Source: Schistosoma haematobium
Taxonomy: Eukaryota; Platyhelminthes; Trematoda; Strigeidida; Schistosomatidae
Assembly: GCF_000699445.3 (NCBI RefSeq)
Contig: NC_067201.1
Span: forward strand, 19,385,001 to 19,449,000
Length of the DNA: 64,000 nucleotides
Reading direction: 5' to 3'
Under the pieces are notes generated by a model. That model saw nothing but the letters and a program-made list of their open reading frames with translations, did not search any database and was not told where the DNA came from. A program made the translations under genes and the position numbers. Below, one piece after another: positions 40,781 through 52,600 of this stretch; position 1 is the first letter of the stretch; each line of letters opens with the position of its first letter.

Positions 40781-43700
40781 TTTCGATTTGGTGAGCACCC
40801 TTTGTTTTATCCATAAAAGAAAACAGACTAGTGTTTAATCGCTTTTTATTTAGATCGTGGAACAGAACAATTGGTGCAAGAGGTTGTCTTTTTCAAGTAT
40901 ACAAAGTTCTTCAACATTCGACGTAAAACAGTAGTGAATGTAACGAATGTACAAAGTAGTAACAGGAATGAGTACTTGAGCTTCCATGCTTAGATATGAA
41001 TAAGATGTTTGTGGCCAACTCTCTACTAATTAACCTAAGTTGTTACAAGTACACAGGGAAGACGCGGATGTGAACTCAATCTGAGGAAAAGCGAACATTA
41101 GTTTCCAAACTAGTTACCATTGTACGCAAGAAACTTATGACAGTGAGGGCGTGAATGGATAGCATCATCGTAAGAAGAGCAGATGAAATGATGGATAAAG
41201 GTGACGTTCGACATAAGTGCTAGATGCGACATGTAAACACCATACGCGATACACAAACAAATTCGAATAAAGAACTCCCTAGCTCAAAATTGCCACTAAA
41301 TTAATCAACTGGAGCGGTCAGTCTGGATGTGACAATATCAGCCCTGGAGAACTGATAGCCAGACCTCAAGAAGGCCATCAAGAAGATGACGTTTTCCAAA
41401 GTGCCTTCAGTTAAATCCAAGGAGTAAGACGTATTTTTCAGGGGTAAAAGTGATATGTTAAACCAACCAAAAGTAGTTTAATAAGAATGTCAACCGATGA
41501 TAATCAGAAGTGATCAAAGGACACGTGTATTTTATTGACTAAGAAATGCATTAATTTCCTAGAAGATAGTTGGATATATATTTATGAGTATCTGTGCACT
41601 TTATTCAATCTCTCTCGTAGCACATCATGTACCAGTATAAGATTTTGGACACCGTCCGTCACAACAGCAAGCTGTACATGACAAAGTAGTAATTCAACGA
41701 AAGATTCATATGGCAGTGAAATTGGTCTCTCTGGGAAAGTTGAAAAGTTCAAAACTTGTCCTCCCTAAAACCTTTTCAAGTTGTGCACTAGATTCCAAAC
41801 CACTCACTTTGGTCTTCTGAAACACCGACACTTGAAACAACATCCAACTGTTCAAGATTCTCTCTTCATCTGACGCCAATATGATAATTAGAAACCGAGT
41901 CGATGAGCTAACTAAAAATAATGAAAATGATACGATTTTGTTCGAATACAACTATATGGTTACAGATGAAGGTATTATATATGGAATTCAAATTAATTAC
42001 GGAAAGAAGCACAAGGAAATCATCAATTAGTATGAATATCACATCACACCATTCTCATTTAATTCAGTTACATTGCGACCATAAACGTAAATCACCTACA
42101 TTGGTAGGCTGCATGTAAATCTGAAAACAAGAACACTATTCATGTTCTATTTTTAAATGAGTGTTATCACGTTTTCCTTTCACCTCATTTTCAGACATGT
42201 GTGGACAGTATCTCTGTGCAGTAATAACCCATTTTACACATTTGTCTTTTTTTGCTAGCTTTCGTGAAATGTAATAGTTATTTCACGTTGTTTGTTTTTT
42301 CCTTCTTTTGCGGTCAGTGTTCCCTCCGAACACTCAAGAAAGAAACTATGTCAAGATAAATTATTTACACCTAATTCCTGAACAACTCTTGTTGGTATTC
42401 CTGTCTTTCAGTTCATACAGCTCCCATCATGACTGTGAAACATCGTTCGGAGAGTTAACTTTCTTATATAAATATGCATGTCGTACCGACTATGGTTCGA
42501 AGAAATGTACGTGCTTCTTCCTTGAAATCTTTTCGCTGATCTACTAAGTCCCTAACTTACACGATGCACATACTTTTTCTGATAACTCATGGATAATTTG
42601 GTTCGAGTCACTATCACAAGATTCAAGTGAATAGATAATATGGTCCTGAATTTCCTTATACTCTAACTTGTGGAATTATTCTGAACCTTACAGACATCCA
42701 GAACTTTACCTCTAACAAGTATCATTCTGTGAAATTTTTCACACTTTGTTCTCAATGTTGAACTCATTATATTTACATACACCTTCACAAGCATTGTTAT
42801 TATTTTCGTATATATGTATTTTGTCTCGCCATAAATGTCACACATTATACTCCTTTAAGTAATCAAACGTAGCGACGGAGAAAAATGTATTGTGCATAGT
42901 TGTCCAGCTATTACGAAGGCTATTCAATAGGGTTGTTGCAACCACATTAAAGCACTGGCCGAAATCAATAATGGAAACACTTCTAGTTTGCTGACTTATG
43001 ACCTAAAATATTGGTTCATATTGTAGGATTTAATTTGTCCTACAGATATTCTACTAGAACTGTAAACGCGATACTGACGACCACATAGTCCATGTAAAAG
43101 CTATAGCCAGAGCAAGGACAACTTGGTTTTAGACTTTATCTGTTTCTAAACGTAAACACAATTAGATTAGTACAGTAACGAAAGGAATTGTAGTCATTAA
43201 ACGAAACTTACCAACATGCCGGCCAGTATTGCGTGTCTTATCGAAATGAACAAAAATCGCGAGTCATTTCAGTGTAATAGGGTAATAATGTTCGTCCATT
43301 GGTAGGCCACATGCAACAGGGTTAGTCAACGGACAAATCAGACTAAAGTGTCGTGGTGGAAAACGTTTGAGTTTTATTTTTTGGGTTCACTTGTAATTTC
43401 TTCGGTTTTCTTTGTTTTTGTGATGATTTTTCGGAGCATCATACCTCAGTCAATGTGCCACTTGAGCATTTGGCTTCGCTACACCAACAGTGAGCTGAAT
43501 GACTGATTTCCAATCAGGTATATGTACTTTTCCGAGAATTTTCGTTGGGAACAATATATCTTGTGCGTTAAAAACCTGCGCACAAGCAACCATTTTTCAG
43601 TCCACTAAATACGAGAAAAAGAGAATCCGTCAACATATGGTTTGCAGTTGGTTTTTACTTTCACAAGCTTCGTCCCTTGGTCGTGCTCGAACAGGTTATA

Positions 43701-46083
43701 CATCTTCTCTTTTCCCTTACTGTTTGTCTACTTAGGCGTTTCGCATTCTTTAAGACAGAAGAAAAGTGATTATTCAGAATAAAACGGCGAGTTTATGTTT
43801 TAGAGTCAGGGCGGATCAAGGTTCGTGATAACTCTCTAGTTATCACCAAACTAAAGGACTAATCAGATCTCCATTGCAGCCTTCGAGACAATAACAACAG
43901 AATGTTTTTAAAGCATTACATGACCGCTTTTAGCTTAAAAGGATCTGATCATCATCCGCGTTCATATCGGAGTGCCTTGCTGCTCTTCTGTTTCTCTCTT
44001 TTCTTTCTTCAGCATCTTGCTCTGAAAGCACAGCTGTGGAACTTCTGAAGTCTGGAACAAACTTGACGTACGCGTCTCCTCAAGGTCATGAGCTACAGCA
44101 AGCGCTCTACGAGTTTACTTTATGACAACTATACACTCAACAAGTTGGGAAGCATGCTGTGCGCCAACAAATGTTGTAATTTGTAGATGATGCCTGTAAA
44201 AATGGCGTGTACCTGCTCATGCAGAAATATATTATTATTATTAGGACCTACAAAGCTCGTTTGAGTCACAGATTTGAAAAACGTGGGTCGACTGAGGTCA
44301 CTGTCTGTGACGTTCACCAGTACCATAAAGGTGGAAAGTGATAATTACTCATTACCTTGAGTTCGGTAGTAACACGTCTGTGTTTTGATATCTCTTCTTA
44401 CAAGTGACTCAAAAAGAGCTTTATATACTATGCAAAAGGAAGTAGTCCAGTCTGATTGTACAAACTATAAATCATTAGGTTTACGTTCAGAAAAAATGCT
44501 GAAATTTCAGTCGTGACAATACCTTTTTGAGGAATCAGCGGTGGTGCCGCATATTGGTACTGTAACAAATAGAAACTTTTGCACAAATACACTGAGGGAA
44601 GACAAGCATGTTGAAGGTGTTCAAAATGTCCTTTAACATAGTCTTCAAAATCTTGAGAAAGTTACAGAATATTTTATCAGATCATTGCTGAATAGAAGCT
44701 TTGCAGAAACCTGGTTCCAGAAATTTCCAAAACCCAAGTTAGATATATAAATACCCGTGTTTTCTGTACATAAACTAATCTTAAAGTGCTTACTCGCGAT
44801 CCGCTCATTCTCACTGGTGTCATAGTTGAAGTGTAATAAGTTATAGTGACGGATAGAAAGACATGTTAGACGTATTAGTACCAAGACTCATCGAAGTGCT
44901 GATGCCCACCTATGCTAATTGACTCATATTGTTAACCTTAATATATGAGGGAAAAAACCAAATAATAATATTTAAGTCAGACGTTAGTCACTTAAGACTC
45001 AGTTGATCCCAGACCGTCTATTAAATCGATCCTTTTTATCGAACTACCGATAGTGAAATTGCACCAGTTGTATACGGATCACTAACTCTTGTCAGTGATT
45101 CATTTTGTTGTGTCCCAGCTTTTATTCAATATGTGTTTGTTTATCATTTTCGCGATAACTGTATAAATTTACAATCTACAAACAGATTATGATTGATGAC
45201 TAGATGAATAATGAGCTATTCTGATTATAGCCCTGCTAAAGGTAAGTGAGGCCGTACAGGGAATAATTCAAGGAATTCATCGGCAGGTAATTGCTTCCAA
45301 GGCGTGTGTCTCGCTCGAAATGCTGATTTTGTGGTGTAACGTTTTTTAGATATCACAGAGCTAACACCTTGTTTTTGGGTTCCGGATATTCAAAAAAAAG
45401 ACGTGGGCGATGCTGTGAAGCTCTTGGCCGACTGATTTTAAACTGACAGTTGATGTCTCTTTTTCCAGTGCCCTGAAAGATTATCTAATCTTCATTCCAA
45501 AGCCCTTTACATATTTGCTTAATATCTATAGATCTCTTTACATCCAACAGCATGTTTTCAGATGGATCACCTATGCATCACGAGTTTTGTAACTACCCAT
45601 CATAACGTGTATAGTACAGTGGCTGAGTGAATATACTTTAGTGACAATCATTAAGGATCCTAAATAAATGCTCTTGTGAACTATTTACATTGTTGAACCG
45701 TCAACATTAAGAATGTATGTGTTTTCATGTGACGAACAGCACATGTAGAAACCATTGGTCTCTTTGTGCTGTGGTGAGCAGTTCGATCAGTTAATCTCCC
45801 ACTGAAAGGCGTATAAATTATCAGCTCAACTAACTTTCAGTTAACTGCATCTACCTAGTCAATAGAATGGGTCAAATCAGTCGTTTCTATCTTATCGTGT
45901 TGCCAGTGTTACTGTACATTATAAAGTTTGATGGTTTGTAATTCCATTCACGACTGTTTGTTCTTCCAGGCCCCTCGTACGATCACAACTAGACAAAAAA
46001 TTTGTATGCTTGTTATGTCTATCTAAATATCATCTACAATTAATGGGAAAATATTTGTTTCGGAAATTTTGTTAACTGCGGAT
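40781..46083. other. 5.3 kb without supported gene or named repeat
   Basis: Less repetitive than the rest. Two places have slight coding flavour. At about 41330-41425 a plus-strand reading ends LKKAIKKMTFSKVPSVKSKE before TAA, after two stops. At 44013-44124 a 36-residue frame follows a good acceptor. Neither is enough to call a gene. Confidence 0.4.
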
Positions 46084-46167
46084 TGAGGTTTGAGCAGAAA
46101 TGAGTTGTCTCATACGTGTCATCTCTTGAAGGTTCGCGTCAACCCGCGACTTACGAGTTCGTCATCA
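46084..46167 (+). promoter_or_regulatory. STT3 5' untranslated region with short upstream ORF
   Basis: An in-frame TGA at 46084-46086 closes the STT3 frame upstream, making ATG 46168 the first in-frame start. A different-frame upstream ORF of nine codons (46100-46129) precedes it and could reduce initiation. No core promoter motif is identifiable. Confidence 0.5.
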
Positions 46168-46672
46168 ATGCTTGGTCTTGCTGCTGGTGGGTTTTCTTCG
46201 GTCTCAACTAACGGGCGTACGGGGCTTGTAACATTCTGTATTCTGCTGCTGGCATGGGTTGTTGGATTTATTATACGTCTTTTCTCAGTTATACGTTTTG
46301 AAAGTGTCATTCATGAGTTTGATCCTTGGTTTAATTACCGAGCCACCAAGCAGATGGTCGAAAATAGTTTCGAGAACTTTTACAATTGGTTTGACAGCAC
46401 TGCGTGGTACCCACTTGGGAGGATTGTTGGAGGCACTGTCTATCCTGGTTTAATGGTTACTTCAGGTTTGTTCAGTATTGGGATTTACCATCGAACTTTA
46501 GGTTTTATTCACTACATGTGTCACCTTTTGAGTTTTCCGGTTCACATTCGTGAAGTTTGTGTTTTCCTCGCCCCTGTATTCAGTGGCATGACTGCTATTG
46601 CGACTTATTTTTTCACGAAGGAAATATGGAATGAAGGAGCGGGTTTGTTTGCTGCCTGCTTCATCGCCATCG
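46168..46672 (+). CDS. STT3B: STT3 exon 1
   Basis: Encodes the first transmembrane helix (about 20-42), the first acidic motif and [15 protein letters not shown]. Ends in phase 1 at G|GTAATC. Confidence 0.93.
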
Positions 46673-49600
46673 GTAATCGATGTTTTATATAATTATTCCA
46701 CTTTTCATTAGCTCCCGGATATATAAGTCGTTCAACCGCCGGCAGTTATGATAATGAGGGAATCGCAATTTTCGCACTAATGTTTACGTACTACTTGTGG
46801 ATTAAAGCTGTCAAAACAGGAAAAGTTCTTTGGGCCGCGTTTTGTGCTATTGCATATTTTTACATGGTATCTGCTTGGGGTGGTTATGTGTTCATTATAA
46901 ACCTCATTCCATTACACATTTTTGTACTTCTAATCATGCAGAGATATAGCGCGAAACTGTACGTGGCTTACACAACCTTCTTCATCTTGGGTTTAATAAT
47001 GTCGATGCAAATACCATTTGTTGGTTTTCAACCACTACGCACTAGTGAACATATGGCATCAATAGGAGTGTTCGCACTTCTTCAAGTAAGTACATAATTC
47101 TAAAGTGTTCTATTTTGGTTGTTTAAAAATTTCAACTACACTTGTTAAACCAACCCTTGTTTCTAATGAAATATTAGATCAGCGTTGTCGTGTCTCGTAT
47201 CGACAAAAGAAAAGAATTCCGAGTTTACAGGCTGATTTTCCATCTATGAAAGTCTTAGTTGGTGTAGTGTAATGCATTACTTATCTTTTGAAAACACCAG
47301 CTTTGGTACTTGACACCGCAAAGAACATGCACCACATAAGTGAAAAGAATGTTAGAAAATCATATTGAGGATGGAAATCTGACAATGAAATGTATAGTTT
47401 GGTTTAAACTGCAGCCAAGACAGACTTCTTTCGATTAAGGAAGCTCTTTTCATCATTGTGAAGAGTATAAATCCACAGTAGAATCTCCATTGGATTCTGT
47501 TCTGAGCCATATTTAATAGCATTCCAAGCTACAGAGTTGCATTATCTTCAGTACCCCGACTAGAGAGTTGCGGTGGATTGACATATAAAAGTTTTATGCA
47601 GCTATCTACGTTGTTACTGACTGACTGATCTCCCATGCCATAGAGCTACATCGCAGACTGACCACTTTTCCATCTTTCTTACCCAGTCCCAATATCTGGA
47701 AATAGTGCATAGTGTAAGAACAACTGACCTGATGTCGGTAAAGCGTGATTAAATCACTAAGGCTGGTTTTTCAAGTCGGTAATGCCTATTAAATTGTCTT
47801 CACTGAGCCTAAACATAATTTTATTTGTTTATTTATTTGAACACATATTGGTATAAAAGAGCATCGAATATATATGCGTCACACAAGTCACTTAATTTGT
47901 GTGTGAATTGTGATACTGCTCGGGTGCCCAAACCGAAACAGGGGGTTTCCTTAGGGGGCCACACCCAGAGCCTTCGATCTGAAGGTCTAATTCACAATGC
48001 AGTGGAGCGACGTTAGGAGATGCAGTCGCATGGTAGCCGATGACCAATAATAGGTTCATACGCCACTTGTTCCCTCAGGATTCTGGAGCCCACGTACACC
48101 ATTTGCTTGGAATCAGGGTTTTGAAACTCCTCTAGGTGGACCTCCTATTCCACCAACCTGGTTAAAGCGCTGTACACTGCTCTTGCCAACTCGTTATAAA
48201 CTTGGCCTGACTCACGACAGGGTCGGATATAGTTCAGATCTGCGTAAACCACCCTGGATTTCACTATATGTACATAGCTGTCATCTGTCACACCACACTC
48301 ACACACATAAGTACTGGAATTCACGAACCTTTCGACTCACGAATCACCACAAAAGGAGAGCAGAGGTACAGACTCCTATCTTGCAGAAGTAATTGGAATT
48401 TCTAGAGTAGAAAATGCATAGCGTAGTTGCAAACAGTAGTAGCCAAGTTGATTAAGTGTAATTTTGATAATCTTTGTATCGTTATTCAGCAAGACGATCG
48501 TTATATCACAGTCGAACTTGGTAACCATACGGTATTACGGCACTATATTACGTGGATCAGGTTTCTTGTGGTTGTTTTATTCCAGTACCTAATTAGTTTC
48601 AGTACTTACGGAAGTGTAAAACCTACTTGCGTCTAATAATAGAAATAATAGTATATGTGCAAAATCTCAATGAGTAGAAAATTGAATTTCTGACTATTGG
48701 TGACGATCCATCCAACATGATTTATTCAAATATCCACCCATTTAATTATGTCCGAATCTCACACCACTAACAAACATCGGAATATTCTTAACCATACTCT
48801 TCCACATTATATATATCACATTTTCCACTCTCACTAGCATACAAATAAACATAAGTAGGTCCTATACAGAATTACCTCGAGTGAAACGACATAACGTTAA
48901 CATAATCTGATTTATTTTGGTTTTGATCGTACTTAAAACATTCTGTTTTGTTTCCTCCGTACTATTTAAGATTCTGTTAATTTAACTCATTTCTTCATTC
49001 TCTCAAGAAGTAGCTTACATCAAGCTTCGAAAAGTCATAAATCCGATTGTCTACTCATTGGGATTTTACAAATCCATTATTGTTTCTATTATGACCAATC
49101 TACCCAGTCCTCAATTTATTCGAAATTATCATGTCAAACCTTGGTAATAATACCATTCGCCTTTGTTGAATTAATTCAGGAAACTTGGTTGAAGGTCAAG
49201 ACTTTAGTTGTAGGAAATGATCAATTCTTGATACTATCAACAGTCGACTAGCTGATTCAAGAACAAGCTGATTGGGCTTTGTAATGCTCTGTTTTTACAG
49301 ATCGTGCAACAAACTGACTATTATTAAGCTAACCATATTTCGTTTAGATCGTAAATATTTTCATTCCTTACCAGTTGTTTAAAAGTCGTCATATGTGAAT
49401 TCGATAATCTAATTTCTTATTTCAACTCAATTGGTTTAAAGCAGCAGTCGGGTTAGTCATAGCTCTTTGAAATTATCACCATCCCACTTCTCCATACTTC
49501 ACAACAAGAAGAAATTAATAGGTTGGAGGATGGAAACAAAGATCTGAATGCTGTGAGGTAACTAAACATGGAGAATGTCAAATGCATCCCGGCCACATTG

Positions 49601-52600
49601 GTTGATAAGCACTCGGACTCATCAAGTAATGTAATATTTTAAGATAGTACTTAAGCTCAACGTCACTTGACGGTTCTACCTTTTATGATCAATGGTACCA
49701 GAGAAATCTGAAGATAATAAATGATGGTAGATATCTGCTGCATGACAAAGTTTTCCGTTTCGAGTATGATGTATATATCGTTTTACTGTGCAACGACTTA
49801 AAAGCTGCTCAAATAGTATTTAATCACCGTTCGTCAGTATGGTGTATTATTTGACCTAAGTGTAGGGTACTCTGACAGGTTGCCAGGAACTTCTACATAC
49901 ACACCCTTATTGATATGGTGTTTGAAGTAGATGGGATGTTCACATCTGGGTAGTTGTGTAAAAGATTGTAATAGACAAGATCAATCTTCATGAAGCGAAA
50001 ATCAGAGTGAAGCATGCGGATATAGTTTACCTTTGGTGTCGTTGTAAGATATAGTGTTGTAGATATATAATGCCTTACTGTAAGCTGTTTCACGGTCTAA
50101 TGAAACTTAACTTCAAGCTGAGTAATGGAAGCAATGAAACACTAGATAGGTCAAGCTTTCTGCATTCAGCCTTAAACTACACTTTGTGTCGAGGGTGATG
50201 GTACTGTTAGGCTACAGAAACCAGAATGGATAACGTTATAAATCTGAAAACTAGTTGTTGAAAGTAGTACTTTAATCAATCTGCAGTGACTCCACTACTC
50301 GAACTAAAGGCTCGATAACTGTGTTCATATATTGGCTCACATTCGATGGCAAAATCGTAACAGATCCTCAGGACTAGCAACGTATGTTTGAATATAATAA
50401 GAACCACTTTACTCTCGTGGTGTTATCTTGGAAACTCAGTAATTTCTATAACTATTACTTAAACGTCAAGTGAAACGCCACATATTCATATTTTCAAGCT
50501 AGTGAACTCTTGCGCTGAAGAACGGAAGTTAAAACTTATCAGAACAAGATGAAAAAGACGTAACTTGACAGAAAAATGTAGATTTTAAGATTAAAAGAAA
50601 ATGCATTTCAAAAATCATAATCTATTTTCAGGCAGAAACTGGAGCCAAAAATCTTACATAACCCAGATTAATATCCAGTAGCTTTATAAATTTATCAGTC
50701 AGTCAGCTACAACGTAGGACCAGGCACATATATGCATCGGTCCAAGTTACCGTACCTCATTAACACAACAAGATGGATACCGGATTCATAAAAGTAGTTA
50801 ATTCAGAGGTAGTAATATATAAAAGAAAGATTGCAATAAGGAGATAGTACAGGAAGAAAGAATCAGTTCGTAGAAAGAAAGATACGGAGCGATTTTAATC
50901 TCTTAGTCTAAGGGAAGACAGAGAGTGCATACACCGACGCCATTGTGATCGATTCTGAGCCATGTCACCAAGAGTCTCCAACCATTGGTTACGATTGTCA
51001 CGCGGACCCCAACCAAGTAGTCTGCATCTACCAACATGGCTCAGACTAGAAGTTAGTGACTTCAAGCACTGATGCCACGTTTTGGTTTGGCCGCCCCTAA
51101 CTTTTTTCCAACCATCCCCTACACCGGTTAGCATTGCACGTCGTGGTAATCGGTGTTCAGGCATACGTAACACGTGGCCCAACCATCTCAATCGATGAAG
51201 ATTCACAACCTCATCAGCTGATTTACCACCATTCCCTAATACCCTGCGTCTAACCTCACTATTACTTATCCGGCGATCCCAGCAGACGCCAGCAATATTT
51301 CTAAGGCATCTGTGGTCAAGTACTAGTAGCTTACGAGTATTTTCTACTCTTAATGGCCATGTTTCGCAGCCGTAAATAAAAACAGAACGAGCTGCCGCGC
51401 AGTATACTCGTCCTTTTATTGATAGACGGATATCTCGCCTTCGCCATAGGTGACGTAAGTTGGCAAAAGCCAAGCGAGCTTTTCGAATCCGTGCTGAGAT
51501 TTCGTCAGATACTAACCGATTAGGGCTTATCAGACTTTCAAGATAAGTGAAGTTGTCAACGCGTTCGATTACTTCACTCCCTATCCTTAGTTCAGATGTT
51601 GACGCAGACCAGTCCTGAAGCAACAACTTGCATTTAGAGGGAGAGAAGCGCATTCCAAACATTCTGGCATTGTTGCTCAGTGCTACCAAAAGACTCTGCA
51701 TTCTATCAGCGTCTTCACCAAACAGGACTATGTCATCCGCGTATTCTAAATCGATAAGTGAACCTCCTAGTAGGAGATCAATAACCGAGAATTCATTAGA
51801 CGAGAATGTTATTTCCATCAATAGGTCTATGATGAAGTTAAACAAAAATGGAGAAAGTGGACAGCCTTTACGGACACCACTTGAGGTTGCAAAAGCAGAT
51901 GACAGTTCGCTATAAGCTCTGACTCGATTGGTAGTGTTCGAGTAAAGAGCCTTCACAAGGTATATGTACTTCTGAGGTACGCCTTTCAATGACAGACACA
52001 AAATCTCGCGGTCTACCGAGTCAAATGATGCTTTCAAATTTATAAGGTTGTCTGGTTACTAATTCACTACTACTCAAGTCAGCGATGAAAATTAAAGGCA
52101 GATTTCAGCCCAATATTTAAAATAAATAACCTATCAGTCACAGTTAATCCATATTAAAACCACTGTATGGACTGTCTTTCTTGTCTAACGCTTTGCGCTT
52201 GATTTTCATCTACTAGGTCTCAGTTGTAAACTCCGAATGTCTACTTTGGTTCGGGCAACCAGGTAGTACTTCTATTCCTCACAGTGTGACTCAAAGACGA
52301 GTATCTTAACGTATACTTAGTGAATAATATATAATTGTTTCGTCCTGCTAACCCAGGTGCATTTGTTGATCATATGCGGTTATTTTCTGGTTTTGATCTA
52401 GATATAGATATATAAACACTGAATTTCGGCAGTTTTACGTTTTCAGGTAGTTGGTGTATCTGATCCCAATGTATACCAATCCTGAAGTTTATCTTGTATA
52501 TATAAAGTGTACAGCAATGTAGAGGTATATTATTAGTTGGTTAGAAGTGACGCTACATTCTCAAGTATGGTGATGATGTGTTAAGCAATTTTAATCATCA

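Noticed and set aside
41706..41951. Minus-strand gene of 81 codons
   Set aside because: No recognisable domain; flanks give no convincing exon structure.
46090..46167. STT3 start at TTG 46090
   Set aside because: A TTG start is not expected for a nuclear animal gene; ATG 46168 is the first in-frame ATG after an in-frame stop.
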